The translations under genes and the position numbers were made by a program. From assembly GCA_022842065.1 (NCBI GenBank), contig JALHQH010000002.1, positions 282,199 to 346,198 on the forward strand: a stretch of 64,000 nucleotides of DNA. The letters are read 5' to 3'. A model generated the notes under the pieces. The model made no database searches and was not told where the DNA came from. It saw nothing but the letters and a program-made list of their open reading frames with translations. How positions within the stretch are numbered: position 1 is the stretch's first letter; every line of letters begins with the position of its first letter. This DNA is from Caldilineaceae bacterium. GTDB taxonomy: Bacteria; Chloroflexota; Anaerolineae; Caldilineales; Caldilineaceae. Positions 1 to 8,708 of the stretch are shown here, piece by piece.

Positions 1-1
1 G

Positions 2-361
2 TCGATCCACTATGCGCGCACCCGGCGGCAATTTGGTCAACCGATTGGCAAATTTGGTGCCGTTGCCAACCGCATTGCCGAGATGAAAGTCCGCCTGGAA
101 ACAGCCCGCTTGTTGCTCTATAAGGTGGCCTGGCTCAAACAGCGGGGCGAACCAGCCGTGATGGAAGCCGCCATCGCCAAACTTTACCTGAGTGAATGTT
201 TTGTCCAATCGAGCCTAGACGCGATTCGGGTGCATGGTGGTTACGGCTACATGACCGAATTTGAGGTCGAACGCGACCTGCGCGATGCCGTCGGTGGCGT
301 CCTCTACTCGGGCACCTCTGATATTCAGCGCACCATTATCGCGCGGCTGCTTGGTTTATGA
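2..361 (+). CDS. Acyl-CoA dehydrogenase, C-terminal fragment (5' end outside window)
   Basis: This is the last 119 residues of an acyl-CoA dehydrogenase, the flavoenzyme family that desaturates acyl-CoA thioesters at the alpha-beta position in fatty-acid or branched amino-acid breakdown. The reading frame is already open at base 2. It shows the family C-terminal helical FAD-binding domain: a Y-x-R-x-R-x-Q-F-G segment at the start, the HGGYGYMTEFEVERD stretch in the middle, and the closing SGTSDIQRTIIAR segment before the stop. The catalytic glutamate region lies upstream, so the substrate cannot be judged. It is separated from the glycan block by 211 bp of palindromic spacer and is probably not part of it. 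Confidence 0.93.
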   Translation, partial: SIHYARTRRQFGQPIGKFGAVANRIAEMKVRLETARLLLYKVAWLKQRGEPAVMEAAIAKLYLSECFVQSSLDAIRVHGGYGYMTEFEVERDLRDAVGGVLYSGTSDIQRTIIARLLGL

Positions 362-368
362 GGGGTGG

Positions 369-394
369 CTAGTACGACAACGTTGTCGTACTAG
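369..394. repeat. 26-nt perfect palindrome after acyl-CoA dehydrogenase
   Basis: Two 13-bp arms (CTAGTACGACAAC and its complement) meet with no loop, eight bases after the stop codon. The position fits a transcription end or an extragenic palindrome. There is no T-run directly after it, so it is not a textbook intrinsic terminator. Confidence 0.7.
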
Positions 395-453
395 TTAGGT
401 GGTTGGTTGGTGTTTCGATCACGTTAATACCACCTGACCACCTGACCACCTAA
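395..453. repeat. GGTGG/CCACC-rich inverted repeat
   Basis: The arms TTAGGTGGT (395-403) and ACCACCTAA (445-453) are exact complements, and the sequence between them repeats GGTTGG and CACCTGAC units, so several alternative stems are possible. It abuts the 369-394 palindrome. Similar GGTTGG tracts recur near 7271, 8671 and 58870. Confidence 0.55.
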
Positions 454-486
454 TAGATAACACAAATAGAGGTGACACAAAGTGGG

Positions 487-508
487 CTGCGCATCAGGGG
501 ATGCGCAG
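487..508. repeat. 8-bp stem hairpin in the leader of the glycan block
   Basis: CTGCGCAT (487-494) pairs with ATGCGCAG (501-508) across a six-base loop. It lies just upstream of a weak promoter-like pair, TTGTGC at 516 and TATAAG at 541 with a long 19-base spacer. A promoter for the NRPS genes in this spacer is expected, but the sequence alone does not fix it. Confidence 0.4.
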
Positions 509-572
509 TACACGATTGTGCAATCTTTATTTGTTTCCTCTATAAGCTCCATTGTGCCAGAAAGAGGGAACG

Positions 573-2204
573 ATGGCCTATTTGCTGCATCAACTGCTGA
601 GTGAAAGTGCCGCGGCGCGACCTGATCAAGAAGCGGTCCGCTTTCAAGGGCAGGGGTTGAGTTATGGGCAACTGGATCGCGTCACAAACCAAGTGGGGCA
701 CCTGTTGCAGGCCAGCGGGGTAAAGCGGGGTGATCGGGTCGGCATTTACCTGCACAAATCGTTGGCCTCGCTCATTGCCATCTTTGGCATCCTGAAGGCT
801 GGGGGCGTCTATGTGCCGTTGGACCCAGATGCGCCGGTGAAAAGGTTAGCTTACATCACCGGCAACTGCAACATTCGGCTCTTACTGACCTCGACCACCA
901 TGAGCAGTACCCTGGCGGCGCTGTTAAGCGAGGAGACCCCGTTACAAAGTTTGGTCTTGCTGGATGAGATGGACGCAACAGCAGTTGAACTAACGGCCAT
1001 GACTAATGTGATCACGTGGGCAGAGGTCGCTCGGCAAGCGGATACACCACCAGCCGCGGCGGGCACCATTGAAACCGACCTGGCCTACATTCTTTACACC
1101 TCTGGCTCAACCGGCACCCCGAAAGGGGTGATGATCGCCCATCGGACGATCTTTACCTTTATTAACTGGTGTCAGCAAACCTTTCACCTGACGCCGGCCG
1201 ATCGCGTCACCAGCCATGCGCCGCTTCATTTTGATCTCTCGACCTTTGATATTTATGCCACGATCCAAGCCGGCGGGACGGTGGTGTTGGTGCCGGAAAA
1301 ATTATCAGTTTTTCCCGTGCAACTGGTGCAGTTTTTGCAACAGGAACGGATCACCGTGCTGTACATGGTGCCATCCATTCTCGCCCTAATGGTCAATTAC
1401 GGCAAGTTGGATCGGCATGACCTTTCGGCGTTACACACCATTCTTTTTGCCGGTGAGGTTTTCCCGATCAAGTTTCTGCGCAAGTTAGTCGCTGCGATCC
1501 CAAACGCGCACTTCTATAACCTGTATGGTCCCACCGAAACCAATGTCTGTACCTACTACAAAGTGCAGCCCAAAGATTTGGCCCCCACCTGTACCCAGCC
1601 GGTACCGATTGGGATTGCCTGTGAAAACACAGAAGTCTTTGCGGTGGATGCCCACGGCGCACGGGTGACCCAAAGCGGCCAAGAAGGGGAACTATGGGTG
1701 CGCGGTTCCTGTGTGGCGCAGGGTTACTGGGGGGATGCAGAGAAGACGGCCCGCAGTTTTGTCCATAATCCCTTTCAGCCGGCCTTTGCAGAGCTGGCTT
1801 ACCGCACGGGGGACATCGTGACGTTGGCTGCGGATGGGGTGAACTGGCGCTATGTGGGCCGGCGCGACCACATGATCAAAAGCCGCGGGTACCGCATTGA
1901 GCTGGGCGAGATCGAAGCCGTGCTCTATGCACACCCAGCGGTCAAGGAAGCAGCCGTCATCGCCATCCCCGACGATTTTGTGGGCAATCGGCTCAAAGCC
2001 TTTCTCGTTCTCTTAGAAAATCATGAATTGTCCAAGAAAGCGGTCGAGCTGCACTGCCACCACCATCTGCCCCGCTACATGGTACCGGAAAGTATTGAAT
2101 TTTGCCCAGAACTGCCCAAAACCTCAACCGGAAAGGTCAACCGGCTGTTGTTAACGGCGGATACAACGATCAATTCTGTAACCATTGAGGAGTTTCGACC
2201 ATGA
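573..2204 (+). CDS. Stand-alone amino-acid adenylation domain (NRPS A domain, acyl-AMP ligase)
   Basis: A 543-residue free-standing ANL-family enzyme that should activate an amino or carboxylic acid as the adenylate and load it on a carrier-protein phosphopantetheine. Visible core motifs are A3 YTSGSTGTPKG near residue 175, A4 HFDLSTFD near 220, A5 YGPTET near 318, A7 YRTGD near 411, A8 GRRDHMIKSRGYRIELGEIE near 429-448, and the A10 lysine in TGKVNR near 521. The start is the ATG at 573, preceded by AGAGGGA; a TTG at 552 would add seven residues. Its stop overlaps the next gene by ATGA, coupling it to the carrier protein. The style resembles ligases of exosortase-type polysaccharide loci and DltA-like loaders. 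Substrate is not predicted: the pocket residues I can place (D, L, F in A4; V, C after A5) match no code I trust. Confidence 0.9.
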   Translation: MAYLLHQLLSESAAARPDQEAVRFQGQGLSYGQLDRVTNQVGHLLQASGVKRGDRVGIYLHKSLASLIAIFGILKAGGVYVPLDPDAPVKRLAYITGNCNIRLLLTSTTMSSTLAALLSEETPLQSLVLLDEMDATAVELTAMTNVITWAEVARQADTPPAAAGTIETDLAYILYTSGSTGTPKGVMIAHRTIFTFINWCQQTFHLTPADRVTSHAPLHFDLSTFDIYATIQAGGTVVLVPEKLSVFPVQLVQFLQQERITVLYMVPSILALMVNYGKLDRHDLSALHTILFAGEVFPIKFLRKLVAAIPNAHFYNLYGPTETNVCTYYKVQPKDLAPTCTQPVPIGIACENTEVFAVDAHGARVTQSGQEGELWVRGSCVAQGYWGDAEKTARSFVHNPFQPAFAELAYRTGDIVTLAADGVNWRYVGRRDHMIKSRGYRIELGEIEAVLYAHPAVKEAAVIAIPDDFVGNRLKAFLVLLENHELSKKAVELHCHHHLPRYMVPESIEFCPELPKTSTGKVNRLLLTADTTINSVTIEEFRP

Positions 2205-2461
2205 CGATTGGCACTGTCGTCGAACGGTTTATCGTTGACGAAATCATGTTGGGTGATACACAGACAAAGCTAGAGACGGAAGCATCACTCTTGAGCCGGA
2301 ATATTTTGGATTCCCTGGCGCTCTTGCGGTTGATCAGCTTTCTGGAGGAGGAATACAACATCACCATTGAGGATGGCGAAGTGATCCCCGAAAATTTTGA
2401 GACGCTGGGTCAGATCACCGCCTTCATCGAGCAAAAGCGCGGCGCGACGGTGCCCGTCTGA
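2201..2461 (+). CDS. Free-standing acyl/peptidyl carrier protein
   Basis: An 86-residue carrier protein that would carry the activated acid on 4'-phosphopantetheine. The attachment serine is Ser38 in the motif LDSL, followed by the usual hydrophobic helix (LALLRLISFLEEEYNI). It overlaps the adenylation gene by four bases (ATGA) and is followed after 63 bp by the C-PCP-TE gene. A-domain plus small carrier in tandem is the arrangement of DltA/DltC-like loading pairs. The phosphopantetheinyl transferase needed to activate it is not in this window. Confidence 0.9.
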   Translation: MTIGTVVERFIVDEIMLGDTQTKLETEASLLSRNILDSLALLRLISFLEEEYNITIEDGEVIPENFETLGQITAFIEQKRGATVPV

Positions 2462-2524
2462 TGGCAGTTACATTTCACTTGGGCAAGTCAGGTTGGCTTG
2501 GCAAAGGGCAACAGAGATCATCGC

Positions 2525-5182
2525 ATGGCAAGCATGACTGACACAACTTTATCTGCGCACAATGGCGCAGTACACCCTGGGCAGCCGTCGCTCCTGGCGG
2601 AGCAACCGGATCCGCTCTATCAGCGGTCGAATTTAAGCCGACTCCAGTTGCTCTATTGGGTGGGGCAAAAGCTCCGCGCCGATGCGCCGATCTTTAACAC
2701 GATCCTCACCTTTACCATCCAGGGGCCGGTTGACTACAGTCATTTCCAACGCGCCTTTCAAGCGCTGTTGGATCATAGCGATGCCTTGCGTACCGTGATC
2801 GAGGAAAGCGATGGCATCCCACAGCGCCGGGTCATGGCCCCTTTCACCTATACCCTGCCCTATATCGATTTGGCACAGGAGCCAGCCGCGGTTTACGAAA
2901 ACTGGGTCGCCACACAGTGCAAAATAGCGCTTCCGATCGAGCAACGGCTCTTTGACACCGCGTTGATCAAAATCGCCGACAATCAATTTGTCTGGTACTT
3001 CAACCAACATCATATTATCGCCGATGCGGCCTCCTTCTTTTTATGTTACGCGCAGCTCGCACATTTTTACCACTGCGCCCAGCATGGCGCAGCGCTGACG
3101 CAGTCGGGCTTGCCCACCTTTGCCAGCTATATCGACGCCGAGCGCGCCGCGCAAACTTCGCCCCAAGCGGCACGCGCAAGGGCCTATTGGCAAGGCAAAC
3201 AAGCGCAGGCGCCGGCACCGCTCTGGGGTGACGGTCAACCGTCGGTGCAGCAGACAACAGAGGTGCAAAGGCAGACAGTTGATTTAGGGGTGGCGCGCAC
3301 TCAACGCTTACGCACACTTGCCAATCAAAAAAGCATCTACACGGTCAGTGAAGAGCTTTCACTCTACAATATTTTTATTACACTCTTTTTTATGCAACTC
3401 TATCACCGCAGCGGGCAGCAACAGCTGGGAGTGATCACGCCGGTCCACAACCGGTTTACGGCAAAAGCCAAAGAGACCATTGGCCTGGTCATGGCACTCT
3501 GTCCCTTCCAAGTCGAAGTGACTGCCGAGGAGACATTCCATTCACTATTGGCAAAGGTAAAGCGTGAAACACGGGCGGTGATGGCCAATTCGCAAGGCGG
3601 CGCGGCGCTTGACCTGCACAATGAAGGCTTCCCGGTCATGTTTAACATGCATGCAATGCCGGCGTTTACCCTGGGCGAATGGCCAGTGCAGGTTGCGCGG
3701 ATTCATCCAGGGGCGGGGAGCGAGCAGCTGGCCCTGCATGTCAATGATACGGCGGCAACGGGCACGTTTCTCCTGCACTTTGACTTTAACACGTCACTTT
3801 TCACCCCAGCCCAGCAGGCGCAGCTGATTGACGCATTTGTGCAACAAATCGATACCTTTTGGGAAACTGCCGATCAGCCGCTCGGCGCGCCGCGGCTGCT
3901 TGCCATGACCGGCGCGGCGGACACCGTACCGCCACCGCAAGCGGCACACCGCGCAAAAACCGAGCAGGCCGCGGCCGCAGAACCCCAGGATGTGCTGGAA
4001 TTCAAACTCGTCCAACTTTGGGAAGAGTTATTAAATATCCGTCCGATTGGCATCCATGATGACTTTTTTGCGCTGGGTGGCAACTCCTGGTTAGCCGTCC
4101 GGCTCTTTGCACAGCTTGAACAGTTGACAGGCCAGTATCTGCCGTTGACCACTCTCTTACAGATGCCAACGATTGCTACTCTGGCAGCCGGCCTGCGCCA
4201 GGAGATGGGCACGGCGCTCTGGTCAACGCTGATCACCATTCAACCGGGCCACGACCGCATGCCCTTGTTTTGTGTTCCTGGGGCCGGCGGTAATGGCCTC
4301 GCCATTGCCAGAATCGCCCAGGCGATTGGCGTGGATCAGCCCGTCTATATGTTTCAGATCCCCCTTGGTAACAATGGCGAGGAGACCCCCTTTACCACCA
4401 TTGAAGCAATGGCAACGCACTATACCAGCGCATTACGCGCGGTGCAACCCCACGGGCCTTATCTGCTGGCCGGTTATTCGGCCGGCGGAGTCGTGGCCTT
4501 TGAAGTGGCGCAACAGTTGCAGCGCCAAAATGAGACAGTAGCCCTGTTGGCAATCATTGACGTACCAGCCCAAGGAGCGCTTTATCGCTACGTGCGGCAC
4601 TTGACCCAGGGCTTGCGTGTCATCCTCAAGTTAGAGGCGGACCGCGAATTAACGCTTTACCTCGCGGTGCGTGATGCGTTGTTCCGGCTCACCTACTTTG
4701 TACAGCGTGGCTACCGGGAATGGTTACAGCGCACCACCAGGCAGGTACGTGGTTACCTGGCCCGCTGCCGTGCGCTTTGGCAAGCGGAACGCACGCAGCA
4801 GCGGGCCGGCATGAATGCGAGCCATGGCGAAAATATCATGGCACAGGCGCAACCAAAAGCAGCGGCCGCCGGTGATCTGGTCTGGCAGGCAGAGGATCCC
4901 TATATGCGCAACTATTTTGCCATCAATAGTCAGGCCGTCAAACAATATGTGCCAAAACCTTATCCTGGGCGGATCACACTTTTCCGCTCCAGCGAGGGCT
5001 ACCGCTATGCCGAAATGCGTTCTGCCGATCCGCTGCTGGGCTGGGGCAAAATCGCCAAGGGCAAGGTCGAAATGTATGTTGTGCCTGGCGATCATATGCA
5101 AATCGTCCGCGAGCCCAGTGTCAAACAATTGGGTGAACAATTAAAGCGTTGTCTTGAGCGCGTTCAGACGCAGGCATCATAG
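2525..5182 (+). CDS. NRPS-like condensation - carrier - thioesterase protein (C-PCP-TE)
   Basis: An 885-residue three-domain protein. The N-terminal condensation domain (about residues 30-450) has the catalytic HHxxxD motif as HHIIADA near 162-168. A carrier domain (about 490-565) has the attachment serine near 521 in LGGNSW. A type-I thioesterase follows, with nucleophile near 652 in GYSAGG, Asp near 679 and His near 857 in GDHM. It has no adenylation domain, so its carrier must be loaded in trans, plausibly by the upstream ligase. The thioesterase is unusually long: about 100 extra Arg/Gln-rich residues (roughly 695-800) lie between Asp and His. I chose the ATG at 2525; a TTG at 2498 would add nine residues. 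Product: an amide or ester of small acyl units, released or transferred by the thioesterase; acceptor unknown. Confidence 0.88.
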   Translation: MASMTDTTLSAHNGAVHPGQPSLLAEQPDPLYQRSNLSRLQLLYWVGQKLRADAPIFNTILTFTIQGPVDYSHFQRAFQALLDHSDALRTVIEESDGIPQRRVMAPFTYTLPYIDLAQEPAAVYENWVATQCKIALPIEQRLFDTALIKIADNQFVWYFNQHHIIADAASFFLCYAQLAHFYHCAQHGAALTQSGLPTFASYIDAERAAQTSPQAARARAYWQGKQAQAPAPLWGDGQPSVQQTTEVQRQTVDLGVARTQRLRTLANQKSIYTVSEELSLYNIFITLFFMQLYHRSGQQQLGVITPVHNRFTAKAKETIGLVMALCPFQVEVTAEETFHSLLAKVKRETRAVMANSQGGAALDLHNEGFPVMFNMHAMPAFTLGEWPVQVARIHPGAGSEQLALHVNDTAATGTFLLHFDFNTSLFTPAQQAQLIDAFVQQIDTFWETADQPLGAPRLLAMTGAADTVPPPQAAHRAKTEQAAAAEPQDVLEFKLVQLWEELLNIRPIGIHDDFFALGGNSWLAVRLFAQLEQLTGQYLPLTTLLQMPTIATLAAGLRQEMGTALWSTLITIQPGHDRMPLFCVPGAGGNGLAIARIAQAIGVDQPVYMFQIPLGNNGEETPFTTIEAMATHYTSALRAVQPHGPYLLAGYSAGGVVAFEVAQQLQRQNETVALLAIIDVPAQGALYRYVRHLTQGLRVILKLEADRELTLYLAVRDALFRLTYFVQRGYREWLQRTTRQVRGYLARCRALWQAERTQQRAGMNASHGENIMAQAQPKAAAAGDLVWQAEDPYMRNYFAINSQAVKQYVPKPYPGRITLFRSSEGYRYAEMRSADPLLGWGKIAKGKVEMYVVPGDHMQIVREPSVKQLGEQLKRCLERVQTQAS

Positions 5183-5200
5183 TATAAAGTTGAGGGGAAG

Positions 5201-6196
5201 ATGAGCAATATTCTAGTCACCGGCGGTGCAGGTTTTATCGGCTCTCATGTGACCGAAGCCTTGGTGCAGCGTGGTCACAATGTGCTGGTTTTAGACGATT
5301 TGAGTGGCGGCTTCACCGATAATCTGGTCGACGCGGCTGAGTTTGTGCAGGGTAGTATCAATGATATCGAATTGGTCAATCACCTTTTTGCCCGCATGCG
5401 CTTTGATTATGTCTATCATCTGGCCGCCTACGCCGCGGAAGGGCTCAGCCACTTTATCAAGCGCTTCAACTATGACAACAATCTGCTCGGCACGATCAAC
5501 CTGATCAATGCCGCCATTAACAACAATGTGAAGTGTTTTGTCTTCACCTCATCGATTGCCGTCTATGGCAGCAGTCCCCAATTACCGATGACCGAAGAGA
5601 CGCCGGCCCACCCGGAGGATCCCTATGGCATTGCCAAACTGGCCGCCGAGCAGGAGCTCAAGGCCTGTAAAGAGATGTTTGATCTGAACTACATCATCTT
5701 TCGCCCCCACAATGTCTATGGCGAACGGCAGAATATCGGCGATAAATATCGCAACGTGGTGGGCATCTTTATGAATCAAACCCTGCAAAATAAACCAATG
5801 ACCATCTTTGGCGATGGCAGCCAACAGCGCGCCTTCAGCTACATCGGCGATATTGCCCCGCTGATGGCCGAAGCCATCGAGATCCCGGCGGCGTACAATC
5901 AAATCTTCAATATCGGGGCAGATCAACCCTATACGATCAACGAACTGGCCCATGCCGTGGCGCAGGCAATGGATGTAAACCCCAATATTGTTTACGTCCC
6001 GGCCCGCAATGAAGTGACCAATGCCTACTCGGCCCACACCAAACTACAAGGTGTCTTTGGCGAGCGGCCACTCGCTAGCCTAGAAAAGGGACTCTGTCGG
6101 ATGGCCCAGTGGGTGAAGCAGCACGGGGCACGCAGCAGCCAGAAGTTTGAAGGGATCGAAGTGACCAAAAACTTCCCACAAGCCTGGCTCGCCTGA
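5201..6196 (+). CDS. NAD-dependent sugar-nucleotide epimerase/dehydratase (UDP-glucose 4-epimerase-like SDR)
   Basis: A 331-residue extended short-chain dehydrogenase that should interconvert or modify a nucleotide sugar. The Rossmann motif GGAGFIGSH is at residues 8-16, and the catalytic YxxxK is YGIAK near 142-146 with an upstream TSS segment. Length and motifs fit GalE/RffG-type enzymes. A good ribosome site (GAGGGGA) precedes the ATG by a few bases, and the gene starts 18 bp after the NRPS protein, suggesting co-transcription. The exact sugar cannot be read from motifs alone. Confidence 0.88.
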   Translation: MSNILVTGGAGFIGSHVTEALVQRGHNVLVLDDLSGGFTDNLVDAAEFVQGSINDIELVNHLFARMRFDYVYHLAAYAAEGLSHFIKRFNYDNNLLGTINLINAAINNNVKCFVFTSSIAVYGSSPQLPMTEETPAHPEDPYGIAKLAAEQELKACKEMFDLNYIIFRPHNVYGERQNIGDKYRNVVGIFMNQTLQNKPMTIFGDGSQQRAFSYIGDIAPLMAEAIEIPAAYNQIFNIGADQPYTINELAHAVAQAMDVNPNIVYVPARNEVTNAYSAHTKLQGVFGERPLASLEKGLCRMAQWVKQHGARSSQKFEGIEVTKNFPQAWLA

Positions 6197-6337
6197 GTAC
6201 ACGGTAAACTAAGTAATTCGAAATTCGCGTAGGGGCATGGCGTGTGGCGAGGCCAATCCAACCCCAGCCGGGTAGCTTGCCTCGCCACACTGCGTGCCCG
6301 TCTGGCAAATGCCTAAAAACTTAATTTACACTGTACT
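6196..6337. repeat. ~142-bp palindromic element, copy 1
   Basis: Imperfect terminal inverted repeats (AGTACACGGTAAACTAA at the left, TTAATTTACACTGTACT at the right, 14 of 17 positions complementary) enclose a second palindrome whose arms are GTGTGGCGAGGC and GCCTCGCCACAC. A homologous copy lies at 8709-8849 in the same orientation, again about 20-30 bp before a gene. It is non-coding and has the structure of a MITE-like or REP-like element. Confidence 0.75.
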
Positions 6338-6367
6338 GGGTAATAGGGCAAAAAGTAGGGACAGATC

Positions 6368-7270
6368 ATGACGCAACCATATGTAATCAGCATTATCTTG
6401 AATACAAATCGCCGCCAGGATACCTTGGAATGTCTGGCATCGTTGGCCCAAAGTGATTACGCCAATCAGCAGAGCATTGTGCTGGATAATCACTCCACCG
6501 ATGGTTCGGTGGCGGCGATTAGGGCGGCCTTTCCCGCGGTGCAGATCATCGAACTAGCGAAAAATCAAGGCTATGCCGGGAATAACAATGTTGGGATCCA
6601 AGCCGCGTTGGCGCAAGGGGCCGACTGGATCTTTGTGCTCAATGAGGACACCATCGTCGACCCCGCCTGTCTGCGTGAGCTAATCCGCTGGGGCGAAAGT
6701 GACCCTGGCATTGGCATCGTCGGCCCGATGGTCTATCACCACGATGAGCCCAATGTCATTCAATCCGGCGGTGGTCAATTAAGTCGCCAGTGGGATTCAG
6801 TCCACGTGGCCAAGGATGAGGTGGATCGCGGCCAACTTACCCAGCCGCATCGTGTCGATTGGATCTCCGGCTGCGCCATCCTCGTACGCCGTGCCGTCAT
6901 TGAAGCGGTGGGCATGATTGATGAGCGTTTTTACTATTTTTGGGAAGAGACCGAGTGGTGTATCCGCGCGGGCAAGGCCGGTTGGCAGATTTTCCATGTG
7001 CCCCAAGCCAAGCTTTGGCACAAAGGGGTACAGCGCAATTATCGAGCAAAACCGTCGCTGATCTATTACAGTACGCGCAACCGGCTACTAGTGCTGGCCA
7101 AACATCATGCCCCCGTCGCGGTTTGGGTGGCGGTTTGGGGACAGTTGTTGCGCACGGCGGTCAGTTGGAGCATCAAACCCAAATGGCGCCATTTGCATGA
7201 ACATCGCAACGCCCTGTGGCGAGGGGCCTTTGATTTTCTACGTGGGCGTTGGGGGGAGATGCCTTCATGA
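6368..7270 (+). CDS. Glycosyltransferase family 2 (rhamnosyltransferase-like)
   Basis: A 300-residue cytoplasmic GT-A fold transferase that should add a sugar from a nucleotide donor to the lipid-linked glycan. The N-terminal nucleotide-binding strand ends in LDNHSTDGS (near 37-45). A DxD-like LNEDTIVDP lies near 94-102, and FWEETEWCIRAGKAGW near 191-206 corresponds to the ED motif of the acceptor-side helix. It lies between two repeat-bearing spacers, 171 bp after the epimerase and 222 bp before the next gene. Sugar specificity is unknown. A paralogue with the same layout is at 11203. Confidence 0.9.
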   Translation: MTQPYVISIILNTNRRQDTLECLASLAQSDYANQQSIVLDNHSTDGSVAAIRAAFPAVQIIELAKNQGYAGNNNVGIQAALAQGADWIFVLNEDTIVDPACLRELIRWGESDPGIGIVGPMVYHHDEPNVIQSGGGQLSRQWDSVHVAKDEVDRGQLTQPHRVDWISGCAILVRRAVIEAVGMIDERFYYFWEETEWCIRAGKAGWQIFHVPQAKLWHKGVQRNYRAKPSLIYYSTRNRLLVLAKHHAPVAVWVAVWGQLLRTAVSWSIKPKWRHLHEHRNALWRGAFDFLRGRWGEMPS

Positions 7271-7318
7271 TTGGTTTGTTTGTTGGTTAGTTAGTTTTTG
7301 TTACGAAAGGGCTTGATC

Positions 7319-7400
7319 ACCGCCAAGAACGCGGAGGCAGCAAAGGGTCGCAAAGGGTTTTCACTGGCGCTTCTTTGCGCTTCTTTGCGCTCTTGGCGGT
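7319..7400. repeat. GCAAAG-type inverted repeat
   Basis: The outer arms ACCGCCAAGA (7319-7328) and TCTTGGCGGT (7391-7400) are exact complements. The interior carries GCAAAGG units on the left and CTTTGCGC units on the right, so the whole 82 bp can fold. The 55809-55872 hairpin has the same composition but is not a direct copy. Confidence 0.65.
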
Positions 7401-7492
7401 AGAAATCGTGTTTCGCAACAAGAACTAGTTAAGTGGGTGGGTGGGTGGTTAGCGTTGGAATTTTTGAGTAGTGGCTGCGCGTTGGGGACAAA

Positions 7493-8686
7493 ATGCGAAT
7501 TTTATTTTTATCAAAGTGGTTTCCCTATCCGCCGGATAACGGTTCCAAATTGCGGATTTACCATCTGTTGCGTGGTCTGGCCCAGCACCATGAGCTGACC
7601 CTGCTGAGCTTTGTGGAAGGGGTGGAGCCCAGCCCGGCGGCCTTGCAGGCCCTCTGCACAGAGATTCAAACGGTGCCCTGGAAAGCCTTTGCGCCCCACA
7701 GTCAGCGGGCACAGTTGGGATTTTTGCGCACCACCCCGCGCTCGGTTGTCGATACCTTTTCACCGGAGATGGCGCAGCGGATTCAGCGTTTATTGGCAGC
7801 AAAACCTTACGATCTGATTATTGCCTCGCAGTGGCAGATGGCAGCCTATGCGCCCTATTTTCAGGGCCGACCCGCGCTGTTAGAAGAGCTTGAAGTGGGG
7901 CTCTATTATGAACAATTTGCCCATGCCACTTCGGTCAAAGCGCGGCTGCGTTATGGCCTCACCTGGCTGAAACATCGCCATTATCTGGCGCAGCAATTAC
8001 GCTATTTTCAAGCGTGTACGGTCGCTTCTAGCCAAGAGCAGCAACTGCTGGCGCAGGTGGTGCCTGATTACAAGGCCATTACCGTCATCCCAAATTGTGT
8101 CCAACTGGCCGATTATCAACTGCATCAACCCCTCCAACCAAATCAGTTGATCTTCACCGGTTCCTTTCGCTATGCGGCGAATTACGACGCCATGCGCTGG
8201 TTCTTGCAACATGTCTATGCCCGCATTCAGGCCCAAACCCCCGCCGTGCAGATCCTGATCACCGGGGATCATGCTGACCTGCCCTTACCCGCGGCAGCGA
8301 ATGTGATACGCACGGGGGTTGTCGATGATGTGCGGCCCCTGATTGCCCAAGCCTGGAGCAGTCTCGTGCCGATTCGACAGGGGGGCGGGACACGCCTAAA
8401 GGTCCTGGAAGCAATGGCGCTGGGCACACCCGTGGTGGCGACCACCAAAGGGGCCGAAGGGCTGGACCTCCGCCCTGATACACATCTGCTCGTGGCCAAT
8501 ACGCCGGAAAGCTACGCGGCCGCGGTGACGCGGTTGCTCCACGAGCCTGGGTTGCGCCAGCGGTTGGCCGCCTCGGCTTATCAGGTCATCAGCCAGAAAT
8601 ATGATTGGGCAGCGACCCTCCCGCGTTTTCTGGATCTAGCTGGGGTTACCGCGCGTGGAGAGGGTGTGGGTTGGTTGGTTAGGTGA
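7493..8686 (+). CDS. Glycosyltransferase family 4 (GT-B)
   Basis: A 397-residue GT-B transferase. The N-terminus (MRILFLSKWFPYPPDNGSK) carries the FPYPPDxGxKxR signature I associate with the sugar transferases of PEP-CTERM/exosortase-type EPS loci. The C-terminal half has the nucleotide-binding segment GGGTRLKVLEAMALGTPVV near 298-316, with the E-x7-E-type glutamate. No membrane segment is evident, so it should act at the inner face of the membrane on a polyprenyl-linked acceptor. The 12992 protein has the same N-terminal signature and the 14311 protein a related layout. Donor sugar unknown. Confidence 0.9.
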   Translation: MRILFLSKWFPYPPDNGSKLRIYHLLRGLAQHHELTLLSFVEGVEPSPAALQALCTEIQTVPWKAFAPHSQRAQLGFLRTTPRSVVDTFSPEMAQRIQRLLAAKPYDLIIASQWQMAAYAPYFQGRPALLEELEVGLYYEQFAHATSVKARLRYGLTWLKHRHYLAQQLRYFQACTVASSQEQQLLAQVVPDYKAITVIPNCVQLADYQLHQPLQPNQLIFTGSFRYAANYDAMRWFLQHVYARIQAQTPAVQILITGDHADLPLPAAANVIRTGVVDDVRPLIAQAWSSLVPIRQGGGTRLKVLEAMALGTPVVATTKGAEGLDLRPDTHLLVANTPESYAAAVTRLLHEPGLRQRLAASAYQVISQKYDWAATLPRFLDLAGVTARGEGVGWLVR

Positions 8687-8708
8687 TTGGTTGGTTGGTT
8701 AGGGGTTT

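Noticed and set aside
3015..3317. Open frames on both strands inside the condensation domain
   Set aside because: They overlap a strongly supported domain carrying HHxxxD and have low-complexity Arg/Ala composition.
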